Of a stretch of DNA of 64,000 nt, positions 40,849-51,000 are shown one piece after another. This stretch comes from Nocardioidaceae bacterium. GTDB taxonomy: Bacteria; Actinomycetota; Actinomycetes; Propionibacteriales; Nocardioidaceae. The DNA lies in assembly GCA_017744365.1 (NCBI GenBank), contig JAGIBL010000002.1, positions 930,001 to 994,000 on the forward strand, in the 5' to 3' direction. Under the pieces are notes generated by a model. That model made no database searches. It was not told the DNA's origin and saw only the letters and a list, made by a program, of their open reading frames with translations. The first letter of the stretch is position 1. Every line of letters begins with the position of its first letter. Position numbers and translations under genes: made by a program.

Positions 40849-40865
40849 CGATATGTCAGATATCG
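40849..40865. promoter_or_regulatory. Short inverted repeat between divergent genes
   Basis: CGATAT-GTCAG-ATATCG has 6-bp arms and a 5-bp spacer in the 67-bp gap between the MpaB-type gene (start 40805) and the phosphoesterase (start 40873). It is a candidate operator; no regulator gene is adjacent. Confidence 0.5.
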
Positions 40866-40872
40866 TGACGCG

Positions 40873-41976
40873 GTGGTCGGGAAGCTGGGACTCGTGGGTG
40901 GCGTCGTGCTGGCGTGGGTGCTCACGTTCGTCGTGATGGGCGGGAACATCTCGCTCGGTGGCGACGACTCCAAGCCGGTGGCCCACACCACGCTGACGCC
41001 GACCACCACCTATCCGACGCCGACCCCGCTGGGGCCGTCGAAGAGCGCCACCACCGGCAACGCCAACGCCGCCGGGTCCGACGACGAGACCCCGGGCGAG
41101 GACGCCACGAGCGCCGAGAAGGCCGCCACGACCGCGCCGCTGGCCGGGCGGCTGCTGCTGGCCCGCCCGAAGCCGCGCCGCTCGCCGCCGCCGGTGGCCG
41201 AGTTCCGGATGGCCAGCTTCAACGTGCTCGGCAGCTCGCACACCCGCCGCGGCACCAAGCGGCCGCAGAAGGCCTCCGGGTCCGCCCGGATGGCGCGCGC
41301 GACGCAGTACGTGCTCGACCACGACCTCGACCTGGTCGGCTTCCAGGAGTTCCAGGGCGACCAGCGCAGCGTGTTCCTGCGCAACACCGGCGGGGCGTAC
41401 CAGATCTTCCCCGGCAACGGGCTGGACGGGGAGAACTCGATCGCCTGGCGCACCGACACGTGGGACCTGGTGAAGGCCGACACCGTCGCGATCCCCTACT
41501 TCGGCGGCCACCCGCGCAACATGCCGGTGCTCACGCTGCGCCACAAGGCCAGCGGGATCGCCATCATCGCGACCAACTTCCACAACCCCGCCGACACCCG
41601 CGAGTACGGCCGGCAGGGTCGCTGGCGTGCCGCCGCGAAGGCCCGCGAGGCCGAGCTGTTCGGCCAGCTGCGCCAGAGCGGGCTGCCGATCTTCGTCACC
41701 GGCGACATGAACGAGACCAACTCCTGGTTCTGCGCCGTCGCCGGCCCCGGGGACCTGCGCGCCGCCGCGGGCGGCGAGGGCGGGCGCAACGGCTGCAGCG
41801 TCGCCGGGGGCTACCGGGTGGACTGGATCGCGGGCTCGTACGACGTGCAGTTCAGCAACTACCTCGAGGACAAGTCCGGCTACGTGCACTGGATGACCGA
41901 CCACCCGGTGATGAGTGCCAGCGTCCGGATCGAGGGCGCGGACTTCCCGAAGGCGCTCGGGAGACCCGCGGCGTAG
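40873..41976 (+). CDS. Endonuclease/exonuclease/phosphatase family protein, membrane-anchored
   Basis: A 367-residue exported phosphoesterase. A signal anchor is at about residues 5-25 (VVLAWVLTFVV), followed by a threonine/proline-rich linker to about 105. The EEP fold then reads MASFNVLGSS (metal Asn), VGFQEFQGDQ (catalytic Glu), the TNFHNPADT block, VTGDMNETNSW (Asp/Asn pair) and the C-terminal DHPVM (histidine), so all core residues are present. It should cleave phosphodiesters outside the membrane, for example extracellular nucleic acid or phospholipid head groups; the sequence does not say which. Start at GTG 40873; the frame is open upstream only over the intergenic region. Confidence 0.85.
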   Translation: MVGKLGLVGGVVLAWVLTFVVMGGNISLGGDDSKPVAHTTLTPTTTYPTPTPLGPSKSATTGNANAAGSDDETPGEDATSAEKAATTAPLAGRLLLARPKPRRSPPPVAEFRMASFNVLGSSHTRRGTKRPQKASGSARMARATQYVLDHDLDLVGFQEFQGDQRSVFLRNTGGAYQIFPGNGLDGENSIAWRTDTWDLVKADTVAIPYFGGHPRNMPVLTLRHKASGIAIIATNFHNPADTREYGRQGRWRAAAKAREAELFGQLRQSGLPIFVTGDMNETNSWFCAVAGPGDLRAAAGGEGGRNGCSVAGGYRVDWIAGSYDVQFSNYLEDKSGYVHWMTDHPVMSASVRIEGADFPKALGRPAA

Positions 41977-42003
41977 AGCTCGGCCTCTAGATCGTCAGCG
42001 GAT

Positions 42004-42270
42004 TCACCTGACCATCAAGGCCCAGCCGGCGAACAGAAACGCCCGCCGGATGTTCTCGATCACGACCAGCCGCGGGCGTTCGTGTGCGTCGGGAATGCTC
42101 TCGCTGAACAGCTGCGCCGTCAGTCCCGCTCCCGCCAAGGGTTCGTATTCGATCCGAAGGCTGCCCGCCGCGTCCTTGTAGAGGAGCGCGGTACGAGCGA
42201 CCAGGCGGACGCTGAAGCCCTCGGAGGAGACGATCTCGCGCCTCCAGGTTTTCTTGAATGTCGCGGTCAC
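42004..42270 (-). CDS. Small hypothetical protein downstream of the Rhs locus
   Basis: An 88-residue protein starting at GTG 42270 (VTATFKKTWRREIVSSEGF) with a few strands and a hydrophobic C-terminus. No family was recognised. It lies on the same strand as the Rhs gene and its putative immunity gene, 214 bp after the latter, in a stretch with lower G+C than the neighbourhood. It may be a second immunity or accessory gene of the polymorphic toxin locus; this is inferred only from position and composition. The 214-bp gap 42271-42484 contains only weak open frames. Confidence 0.5.
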   Translation of the reverse strand: MTATFKKTWRREIVSSEGFSVRLVARTALLYKDAAGSLRIEYEPLAGAGLTAQLFSESIPDAHERPRLVVIENIRRAFLFAGWALMVR

Positions 42271-42484
42271 AGTGTCCAGGCCTTTGATGAGGGAATCTCG
42301 GGCTGAATCGTTTCAGGTCGAGGACACGAGATCCCCATGATCGACGCGCCAGTCCGCGAAGACCAGTGCCTGCAACCCCATACCGCTCGGATCATGCTCG
42401 CAGAGAAACGACATGAAGGCGCCATGAACGCTTTCCACCACTGGCTCACTGATCCTCGGTCACCGCCACCACGCCGCCACTCGG

Positions 42485-42910
42485 TCACCGTGCTTGACAC
42501 GCTCTCAGCAAGCGATCTCTGTCGCGTCCAGCGAGCGCAGGAAGCACCAACCGCACAGCATCGACCTGTGAGGCGAGCGAAATGCCCAGCGAATGCGTCG
42601 TTCGCGCTGCTGTTTTCACCTTCTGAGCTGGCCCGAGGCCGGCCTCTACGAGCAAACAACTCAGGCGTGCCCTCAGATACGAGTCACCCACAAGCCCGCA
42701 CACCAAGGTTTCAACAGCCTGAGCTCTCTCGTCATACAGAACTTCGATCGTTGCAGCAGGCGAGTAGTAGGTGAGGCCTTGTTCGTGGAGTTCTGGTCCA
42801 ACGAATCCGTGATGCGACATAACCGATCCAAAGAATTCCACGACGCGAGCTTGCAACCAGGACGAGCGACCGCGCTGACCAGGCTGAGGAGGCCTGGACG
42901 CATTAACCAC
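42485..42910 (-). CDS. Putative immunity protein of the Rhs toxin
   Basis: A 141-residue protein of unknown family directly after the Rhs gene. It starts at GTG 42910, overlapping the Rhs stop (TAA 42903-42905) by 8 bp, so it is translationally coupled. It looks soluble and mixed alpha/beta (GLTYYSPAATIEVLYDERAQAVETLV, then LRARLSCLLVEAGLG). A downstream ATG at 42820 (MSHHGF) is an alternative start. Polymorphic toxins of the Rhs type are followed immediately by a small gene that neutralises the C-terminal tip; position, size and low G+C fit that role. No homologous immunity family was recognised. Confidence 0.65.
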   Translation of the reverse strand: MVNASRPPQPGQRGRSSWLQARVVEFFGSVMSHHGFVGPELHEQGLTYYSPAATIEVLYDERAQAVETLVCGLVGDSYLRARLSCLLVEAGLGPAQKVKTAARTTHSLGISLASQVDAVRLVLPALAGRDRDRLLRACQAR

Positions 42911-45900
42911 GTGGCACGACCACCCAGTGATCGCCAGATTGAACCCAGGTGTATCCGCGCTTCAGGAGGTACCTCAGCTCCCGTTGAAACACATTGCCTC
43001 CCGCATACAGCGGCTTGGTCGGGTCGGTCACCAGTCGCAACTCGTCACCGCGAGCCAACGCTTCATCGATAAAGCGCTTGTTCCGCGTCCAGTTCCAACG
43101 GCCGGCACCTTTCGACGTGAGCCCCAGGATATTGAAGCCTTCTTTGCCAACGAATGCATCAGTACCGCCTAGGTATCTGCCCAGGAGGGTGATCTGGCGA
43201 GGGCCCAAACTCTCCGCAGCTTCAGCAATCGCGGCCCTGAGCTCAGGGGCAGTTCTCCAGATCCCTGCTGCGGCCCGCAGGTAGGCAAGAGCCTCAGCCA
43301 AACCGCCGAAGGCTGCACCGGCGGCAGCAGAGACCAGTACCTGACGCCAGTTGATGTTCGAAAACGGGTCGCATCCGTTGGCGACGTTGTGGATGACCTG
43401 GATGGTGAGGTCGACGATCGCGCCGCCCAGGGCCGCGAGGCACATCGGGCACTGACCGCTCGGGTCGGTGAGCACCGTGGGCCGGTCGTTGGCGTAGATG
43501 TACTCGCTGACGTACGGGTCGGTGATGTCCTGGGCCCGCGGGTCCAGGGAGTTGAAGCGGCCGGTGGCGGGGTCGTAGTCGCGGGCCCGCAGGTGGTAGC
43601 GGTTGCTGTTGGAGTCCAGGTACTCGCTGGCGAAGCGAACCGGGTTCGCGACGTTGTCCTGGTTCGTGGGGCTGACCCGCAGCCCACCGAAAGGCTCGTA
43701 GTTGTAGGTGGCCTGGCGGGCGTTGGTGGAGTCGGTGACCGCGGAGATCGAGCCGTTGCCGTTGGGGTGCAGGTACTGGATGCCAGACCCGGTGCCGGTG
43801 CCCGGGTTGGTCAGCGCGATCGGGTCACCGTCGGGATCGTCGAGGTACTTGCGGGTGCTGGTCCCCGTGGTCTCGCTCGTCAGCTCGGGCAGCGGGTAGT
43901 TCTTGTCCCAGGTGTAGCTCGTCGTACTGGTGCCGGTGACGGAGCTCAGGCGGGTGCCGTCACCGTCGTAGCTGTAGGTCGTGGACGCGCCGCCCGTCGT
44001 CGAGGTCTTGAGTCGGTTGGCCAGGTCGTAGCTGAAGGTGGTGGCGCCGGCGGTGATCTGGTTGCCGTTGGCGTCGTAGGTGTAGTTGGTGTCGACCGCC
44101 TGGTTGAGTCCGTACGGCGGCTTGTGGGTCTTGGTGAGCTGGTCCTTGGCGTTGTACGTCGAGGTGATGGTGCCGATGAAGTTGCCCTGCCTGCGGAACT
44201 CGGTGAGACGGTTACCGACGGCGTCGTAGGTGAACCGGGACTCCGCGGTCAGCCCGGGGGTGCAGCTGCCTGCCCAGCAGACGGTGGCAATCCGGTTGTT
44301 CTCGTCATAGGTGTAGTTCTCGCCCTGCGTCCCGGGGTACGCGCGCACGATCTTGGTCGGATTGCCATTCTCGTCCCGGGTGAAGGTGTTCCCGGAGACG
44401 GTCGTGGTGCCGCGCTTCGTCGTCAGGTCAGACAGTCGTCCGGCCTCGTCGTACGTGCGCGTCTCGGTGATCCCGTTCCCGAACGTCGTCCCGGTGCGGT
44501 TGCCCGCTGCGTCGTAGGTGTAGGACGTCGAGACACCGCCGCCCGAGACCCCGGTCGAACGGGAGTCGTCATCCCAGGTCTGGGTGATCGACCGTCCGTC
44601 CGGGACAGTCCGGGTCGTCAACCTGCCGTCGTCGTAGGCGTACCCGATCGTCGCCGAGCCGCGGGTGACGGCGGTGAGCTGACCCGCGTCGTCGTAGGCG
44701 TACGTTTCCGCGGCAGCACCTCCGTCAGCCATGGCGGTGCGACGCAGCTCGTCGTAGGTGTAGGTGACGTCAGGTGTCGAGTCCGAGTAGTCGATGCCGG
44801 TGAGGCGATCGAGGGCGTCGTACGACCGGGTGATGGTCCCGTCGCCGGCGGTGCCCGTGGCGCTACCGGCCGGAGTCTCGGTGCTGGTCTGGTTCCCGGC
44901 GGCGTCGTAGGTGAAGTTCCAGGTACCGACCTGGGTGGTCTTCTGGGTGAGCCGGTCGGCCAGGTCGTAGGTGAAGCTGCTGACGTGGCTGTTCGCATCC
45001 GTCCGCGACGTGACGTTGCCGGTCGCGTCGTAGCCGTACGTCGTGACGTTGCTCAGCGGGTCGGTGACGGACGTCAGCCGGTTCAGCACGTCGTATCCGT
45101 AGCTCGTGGTGTTGTTGCGCGCATCGGTCCGCGAGATCAGGTTTCCGGCACGGTCGTAGCCGTAGCCGGTGACGTGGCTCAGCGGGTCGGTCACCGTCTT
45201 CAGGTGCCCTGCCGCGTCGTAGGCGTAGCTGGTTGTGTACTGGCTCGGCGTTCCGCCGGTGACGTTGCCGCGCGGATCGATGCTGGTCGCCAGGCGACCG
45301 TCACCGTCGTAGGTCCACTTCTCGATGTTGCCCAGTGGCGAGGTTGACGAGGTCTTGTTGCCCGAAGCGTTGTAGCCGTACTGGGTGACCTTGCCCCGGG
45401 GGTCGGTCATGGAGATCTGCTGGTCGGCGTCGTCGTATGCGTACGCCGTGACCCGGTTGAGGGGATCGCTCGCCGAGGTGACGTTGCCGTTGGCGTCGTA
45501 CACCGTCGTCGTCACCTTGTTGTGCGCGTCGGTGACCGCCGTCGGCCGATTCAGCTCGTCGTAGGCGGTCGTGGTCGTGCCCGCGGTCGGGTTCGACACG
45601 GCGAGCGCGTTTCCGTTCGCGTCGTACGTCGTCGTCCAGGTGTAGCTGCTCGCCGTCGCGCCCACGACGTTCCCGCGCGGCGTCACCTCGCCGGTCCGGC
45701 GGTTCGCGTCGTCGTAGGCATAGGTGGTCGTACCCGCCGGGGTCGTCACGCTCGCGACGTTGCCGTTGTCGTCGTAGGCCGTGCTGGTCTCACCACCGCG
45801 CGGGTCGGTCACCTTGGAGACCTGGTTGTCGGCGTTGTAGTCGTACGTGGTGACCTTCAGGTCCGCGTCCTTGACGGTCTTCAGGTTCCCCGCGTCGTCG

Positions 45901-47921
45901 TAGGTGTACGTCGTGGCATGGCCCAGCGGATCCGTCGTCTTCGTCAGGTGATCCTCGGCGTCGTACTCGTACGTCGACTTGTAGTCGTTCGGATTCGCGC
46001 CCGAGAGGTTCCCGCGGGCTTCCACCATGGAGGTTCGGCGTCCGTAGCCGTCGTAGCCGTAGGTGGTGAGGTTCCCCTCGGGCGACAGCATCGAGGTCCG
46101 GTTGCCGTCGGCGTCGTAGCCGAGATCGACCACCTTCCCGCGCGGGTCCGTGATCGTGTCCGGCAGGCCGTTCGCCGTCCAGGTGTAGGCCGTCTCGCGG
46201 CCCAGCGGGTCGGTCTTCTTCTTCAGGAGCTGGTTGGCGAAGTACTCGTACGTCGTCGTCTTGCCACGCCCGTTGGTGAACGTCGCGACGGCATTGAAGG
46301 GCGTGTACGTCCACGACTCGGCCACCGAGGACGGCGCCGGCCCGGTGCGGGTGAGCAGGTTCCCGTTGCTGTCGTAGGTCATCGTGGTGGTCTTGCCACG
46401 GGCGTCAGTGATCGACGTCCGGTTGAGGTGCTCGTCGTACCCGTAGGCGGTCGTGTTGCCGATCGGATCCGCGCTGGAGATCAACACGTTGCGGCGGTAC
46501 TTGTAGACCCAGGCATGACCACGCGGGTCGGTCACGGTCGCCGTCTTTCCCGAGGAGTCCCAGGCGAACGTCGTCTGCTTGCCGCGGCCGTCCAGCTGTG
46601 ACGTGATCCGGCCGGTGCCGGCGTCGAACGTGTTCTGGAAGAGGTAGTGCCCGTTGGGGTCGAGCGCACTCGCGAGCCGACCGTCGGAGTCGTAGGCATA
46701 GGTCGTCGTCTTGCCACGCATGTCCGTGACCGTGCTGAGCCGGCCTCCGCTGTAGGTGTAGTCGACGTGCCGGCCGTCCGCGAGGTCGAGTCGAGTCAGC
46801 AGGTCTGCGGTGTAGGTCAGCGTGAGTACTCGTCCTGCTGCGTCGGTGATCGTCGCGAGCTTGCCGGAGCTGTAGCCGAGCGTCACACCCACGCTGAGAC
46901 GGTCCTTCATGGCCGCCAGGCGACCGTTCGCGTCGAACTCGAGGATCGACTGGTCCGGCTGGGTGAGCCGGTATCCGCCTCCAGTGGTCGTGGTCAGCGT
47001 CGAGCGGACCCCTGGTGGCGTTTCGTAGCCACCGCTCACGCTGCGGAAAACAGCCTGCTTGCCGTCTCCGGCTCGCACCGTCACCGACCCGGTGCCGGCA
47101 TCCACGCCCAGGGAGGCGTTGTACCCGAACGTCCAGCCCGGTCCCATCGGACCCGAGGTCGTGTCGAGGGAGTTGTAGGCGCGGCTGAAGTTCAGCGTGC
47201 GTCCGGCGCCGGGCAGGTTCACGTCGGTGAAGTTCTCGTACAGCGATCCGGTCGCGGTGTTGACCGGCCGCGCGGTCACGTACTGATGGGGCGACGAGGC
47301 ACCGAAGCACCCGCCGCAGGGATCACCGAACGTCTGCTCCAGCGGCATCCCGACACAGTCGATCGGACGAGTCCCGCCACTGCCGCCGCTCACCGTCATC
47401 TGGACGCTCCACGAGATCGATGCCCAGCCAGTTCCACTCGATCCCGTGTTCCACATGTCCAAGAGCAGCGACGCGTCGGAGCCTGTCGTGTTCGTCCACG
47501 AACCCATGCTCGTCGTGAACGGAATCGCGGGCGGGAGCGGTCTGTCGTAGTGGGTGAACGCGCGGGTCGCGCTGTAGACAGAGGCGCCGCTGAGCGATGC
47601 CGTCAGGTAGATGTAGCCCTGTGCCGTCCACCATCCGGCGAACCACGGCTGAGGATGGATGGTCCCAGCACCCGTGAACTGGACGGTTGCGCCAGGAGGC
47701 ACATATGCGTTCGCATAACCGTGCCCATCGCCGAGGCCGGTGGCCGAGCCGGAATCGCAGAACGTCGGTGCGTCATTGGGATCTGGCGCGGCCGGGTCGG
47801 CCGAAGCGGAGCTGCTCAGGCCGAGCGCGAGCAGGGTCGAGACCACGCTGAGCAGCACGGCCGCAACCAGCGACGCAAGGGCGCGCTGCGGCACAGGGCG
47901 AACAAGGGTGGACGATCGCAT
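42903..47921 (-). CDS. Secreted Rhs repeat protein with C-terminal toxin-like tip
   Basis: A 1672-residue Rhs protein. A signal peptide (hydrophobic 13-38, cleavage after SASA near 41) exports it through Sec. A DUF6531-like region near 230-260 (PVNTATGSLYENF) opens the shell, then more than 40 YD repeats (G-x-x-x-x-Y-x-Y-D/N type) run to about residue 1390. The Rhs core with PFGGLRVSP and RARDYDPATGRFNSLDP is near 1410-1465 and ends in DPSGQCP. The last ~170 residues are unrelated to the core and carry the tip: WNWTRNKRFIDEALARGDE and VFQRELRYLLKRGY. The start at ATG 47921 has GGGAG 5 bp upstream and begins the signal peptide. The tip is not identified. Confidence 0.9.
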   Translation of the reverse strand: MRSSTLVRPVPQRALASLVAAVLLSVVSTLLALGLSSSASADPAAPDPNDAPTFCDSGSATGLGDGHGYANAYVPPGATVQFTGAGTIHPQPWFAGWWTAQGYIYLTASLSGASVYSATRAFTHYDRPLPPAIPFTTSMGSWTNTTGSDASLLLDMWNTGSSGTGWASISWSVQMTVSGGSGGTRPIDCVGMPLEQTFGDPCGGCFGASSPHQYVTARPVNTATGSLYENFTDVNLPGAGRTLNFSRAYNSLDTTSGPMGPGWTFGYNASLGVDAGTGSVTVRAGDGKQAVFRSVSGGYETPPGVRSTLTTTTGGGYRLTQPDQSILEFDANGRLAAMKDRLSVGVTLGYSSGKLATITDAAGRVLTLTYTADLLTRLDLADGRHVDYTYSGGRLSTVTDMRGKTTTYAYDSDGRLASALDPNGHYLFQNTFDAGTGRITSQLDGRGKQTTFAWDSSGKTATVTDPRGHAWVYKYRRNVLISSADPIGNTTAYGYDEHLNRTSITDARGKTTTMTYDSNGNLLTRTGPAPSSVAESWTYTPFNAVATFTNGRGKTTTYEYFANQLLKKKTDPLGRETAYTWTANGLPDTITDPRGKVVDLGYDADGNRTSMLSPEGNLTTYGYDGYGRRTSMVEARGNLSGANPNDYKSTYEYDAEDHLTKTTDPLGHATTYTYDDAGNLKTVKDADLKVTTYDYNADNQVSKVTDPRGGETSTAYDDNGNVASVTTPAGTTTYAYDDANRRTGEVTPRGNVVGATASSYTWTTTYDANGNALAVSNPTAGTTTTAYDELNRPTAVTDAHNKVTTTVYDANGNVTSASDPLNRVTAYAYDDADQQISMTDPRGKVTQYGYNASGNKTSSTSPLGNIEKWTYDGDGRLATSIDPRGNVTGGTPSQYTTSYAYDAAGHLKTVTDPLSHVTGYGYDRAGNLISRTDARNNTTSYGYDVLNRLTSVTDPLSNVTTYGYDATGNVTSRTDANSHVSSFTYDLADRLTQKTTQVGTWNFTYDAAGNQTSTETPAGSATGTAGDGTITRSYDALDRLTGIDYSDSTPDVTYTYDELRRTAMADGGAAAETYAYDDAGQLTAVTRGSATIGYAYDDGRLTTRTVPDGRSITQTWDDDSRSTGVSGGGVSTSYTYDAAGNRTGTTFGNGITETRTYDEAGRLSDLTTKRGTTTVSGNTFTRDENGNPTKIVRAYPGTQGENYTYDENNRIATVCWAGSCTPGLTAESRFTYDAVGNRLTEFRRQGNFIGTITSTYNAKDQLTKTHKPPYGLNQAVDTNYTYDANGNQITAGATTFSYDLANRLKTSTTGGASTTYSYDGDGTRLSSVTGTSTTSYTWDKNYPLPELTSETTGTSTRKYLDDPDGDPIALTNPGTGTGSGIQYLHPNGNGSISAVTDSTNARQATYNYEPFGGLRVSPTNQDNVANPVRFASEYLDSNSNRYHLRARDYDPATGRFNSLDPRAQDITDPYVSEYIYANDRPTVLTDPSGQCPMCLAALGGAIVDLTIQVIHNVANGCDPFSNINWRQVLVSAAAGAAFGGLAEALAYLRAAAGIWRTAPELRAAIAEAAESLGPRQITLLGRYLGGTDAFVGKEGFNILGLTSKGAGRWNWTRNKRFIDEALARGDELRLVTDPTKPLYAGGNVFQRELRYLLKRGYTWVQSGDHWVVVPRG
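43750..46950 (-). repeat. YD-repeat array within the Rhs gene
   Basis: About 40 tandem coding repeats of roughly 60 bp (20-21 residues) encode the YD motif, with recurrent GTCGTAGGTGTAG / GTCGTAGCCGTA stretches. They form the beta-barrel shell typical of Rhs proteins. Boundaries are approximate. Confidence 0.85.
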
Positions 47922-48038
47922 GGAGTCTCCCGGGGTCGACACGGCTGTGCGCAACCCTAGAGTTTCCGAACGGTGTCGTGTCGAATTACCTAATATTTAC
48001 AACGGTAGGCTAGACCGGCCTTGATGTCGACGGGCGAC

Positions 48039-51000
48039 TCAGAACCCGCTGCAGGCGTTGGCGTCGTCGAAGTGGCCCGGGGTGGTCGGGTAGGCGCTGC
48101 CGGTGCCGTGTCCCTTGCCGTCGGCGGTGGTGACCAGGGCCAGCTCGTCGTAGGCGGAGGTCCCGGGGGTCAAGACGTCCGGGGTCGCGCCCGGGCGGCC
48201 CGCGCCGAGACCGGTCGCCCACTTCTGCAGGAAGTCCTGGATCGCCGGGGACGGGCTGCGCAGGTCGTTGAAGCCGCCGTAGGCCGCGTTGCAGTGGCTG
48301 TACAGGTTGTACACGCCGCTCCAGTCGATCAGGCGGTCGCCCGGGTTCGGGCCGTTGCCGGCCTGGTCGCCCTGCATCACGTCCCGGTCCCAGCCGCCGT
48401 AGACCCAGTCCACGCCCTGGTGGTGCTGGTTGTTGGCGAAGGTCGCGGGCGAGGACGTCACGTCGTCGTCGCGACCGGTCATCTCGAACCACGAGCACGG
48501 GTCGGTGGTGCCGTCCTTCTTCGTGGTCACCGGCGCCGTGCCGGTGGTGCAGGTCCGGCCGGTGAAGGCCGGCCCGGTCCCGTAGACCCCGCGCGGGCGC
48601 CAGTCGATGACGTCGTTGTCCTTGCCGCCGACCAGGTGGTCGACCCACTCGCCGGTGGCCCCGCGGTCGGCCTGGCAGGCCGCGTCGGTGGGCGCGCAGG
48701 CCCGTCCGAGGCCGCCCCAGAGCACGTCGGCGCCACGGTCACCGAAGACGTAGTCCCCGCCGGTGTCGCCGTTCGCGAGGTCGTCGCCGGCGCCGGCGTG
48801 GATCGAGTCGTGGCCGTCGCCGCCGCGGATCCGGTCGGCGCCGCCGTACGAGATCCCGTCCAGCGGCATCGGCGCGCTAGACGCACTACCGGTGAAGTCG
48901 GTGCCGTTGACGTCGTGCAGCAGGTCGGCCTCGCGGCTGACCGAGCCGGACCGGCGGGTGACGAGGGTCTCCGCGGGCGGCTGGTTCAGCGTGGTGGTGG
49001 TCGACCGTGCGCCGGTCTCGTACCGGTCCTGGATGCCGCCGCGGTCACCGAGGATCGCGTCCTCGCCGTCCTGTCCGTAGAGCAGGTCCGCGCCGAGCTC
49101 GCCGTACAGGTCGTCGTCGTCCGCGCCGCCCCACACGGTGTCGCCGCCGTCCTGGCCGTAGAGCACGTCCTGGCCGGCGTCGCCGTACACGGTGTCGGCG
49201 CCGAAGGCCCCGCTCACCTCGCAGGTCGCGGTGGCGGACGACCCGGTGGTCGGGCAGAACCGGGTCGAGGTCGCGCCGCCGCCGGCCACCCGGACCTTGG
49301 CGTCGCCGGTCCGGGAGGCGCCGTAGCGCTGGGTGTAGACCCGCTCGACGGTTCCGTCGAGCACCCGGGCGATCGACCCGTTGTCGCCGACCACGAAGTC
49401 GTCCTCGCCGTCGCCGTGGATCGCGTCGTCCCCGTCGCGGTAGGCCTGCTTGCTCCAGCCTCCGGCGAGGTCGTCCTGACCCTCGGTGACCGACGCGGCG
49501 TCGACCGCCGGAGTCACCCAGGCGGCGACCGCCGGCGCGGCCACGAGCTCGCCGGCGCCCAGCGCGGCATCGCCGTGGATCGCGTCCGCCCCGCCATCGC
49601 CCTCGGCGTAGTCGTCGTCGCCGCCGCCGCTGATCCGGTCGTTGCCGTCCTGCCCGAGGATCACGTCGACCCCGGTCTGGCCGGAGAGCGCGTCCGCGCC
49701 GCTGTGGTTGGCGTTCGCGGTGGCCGGGACGGCGCCGTTCAGGTCGAACAGCGTGATCCCGCGGCCCGGGACGAGCGCGGACTGGCCCGCGTTGGCCCGG
49801 TTCGTGCGCCAGTCGCGGCCGGTCGTCACCCGGGTCAGCAGGCCGTTGTCGCCGATGACCAGGTCGGACCCGGCGCCGCCGTACACGTCGTCCGCACCGT
49901 CGAGCTGGCCGACCGCACCGGCCGCGTTGCTCGCGGTGGTCGCGGACGAGCCACCCGCGAGGTCGTCGTCCTCGGTGCCGCCGCGCACCAGGTCGGTGCC
50001 CTGGCCGCCCTCGGCGTAGTCGTCCTGCGCACCGCCGTCGACGCTGTCGTTGCCGCCCTGGCCGAGCAGCACGTCGCTGTCCGCGCCCCCGGTGACGTCG
50101 TCCGCGCCGGAGGTGCCGGCCGCGGGCGCGTCGCCCAGGTCGTACGGCGTGATCTGCCGCTGGGCCACGAGCCGGACGAGCGTGAGCGGGCTCGCGAGCA
50201 GCGGCACGGTCAGGGTCGCGGGCCGGGTCAGGGCGCCGTTGTCGCCGAGCACGACGTCCTCGCCGGCGTCGCCGGCCAGGGTGTCGCCGGCGTCGGGCTG
50301 GCCGACCGCGCTCAGCAGCGTCCCGGAGACCGGGGTGTAGGAGCCACCGACGATGTCGTCGTCGCCGCCGTCACCGTGCACCAGGTCGACGCCCGGGCCG
50401 CCCTCGCCGTAGTCGGCCGCCTCGCCCAGCGAGACGTCGTCGTCGCCACGCTGGCCGAAGACGACGTCGGTGTCGTTGCCGCCCTGGATGAGGTCGCCTC
50501 CGGCCACGCCGGCCGGCGTCCCGGCGCCCTCGTCGGCCAGGTCCACGGCACGGCTCGTGGTCAGGCCACGTCCGGCCGAGACCGGGTGCGCGGTCGCGCC
50601 GCGGACCATCCGGGCGTTGTCGCCGGCGATGACGTCCTGCCCGGCGCCGCCGTACAGGAAGTCGCCGGTGTCGGGCCGGCCCGGCTCGGAGCCGGTGAAC
50701 AGCCCGCTGGCCAGCTGGGACGAGCCGCCGACGACGTCGTCGTCGCCCGCCTCGCCGTACAAGCGGTCCGATCCCGGGTTGCCCTCGACGTCGTCGTCGC
50801 CGTTGCCGCCGTAGCCGGTGTCGTCGGCCAGACCGCCGAACAGGCCGTCGTCCTGGTCGCCGCCGACCAGGTAGTCGTTGCCGCCGAGGCTCGCGACCGA
50901 CGACCCGAGGTCCGCCGGGTACGGGGCATCAGCCAGGACGTCGGTGGTGGCGTTGTCGCCCACCAGGACGTCGGCACCGCCGGCGCCGAGCAGCACGTCG

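Noticed and set aside
42267-42774. Two overlapping frames on both strands around the immunity gene (42267-42659 minus; 42337-42774 plus)
   Set aside because: Both are rich in Ser/Arg/Cys without motif and overlap the coupled minus-strand gene at 42485-42910, which has the better context.
43389-47960. Plus-strand frames opposite the Rhs gene
   Set aside because: They are shadows of the regular YD-repeat codons (VVVG- and RR-rich products).
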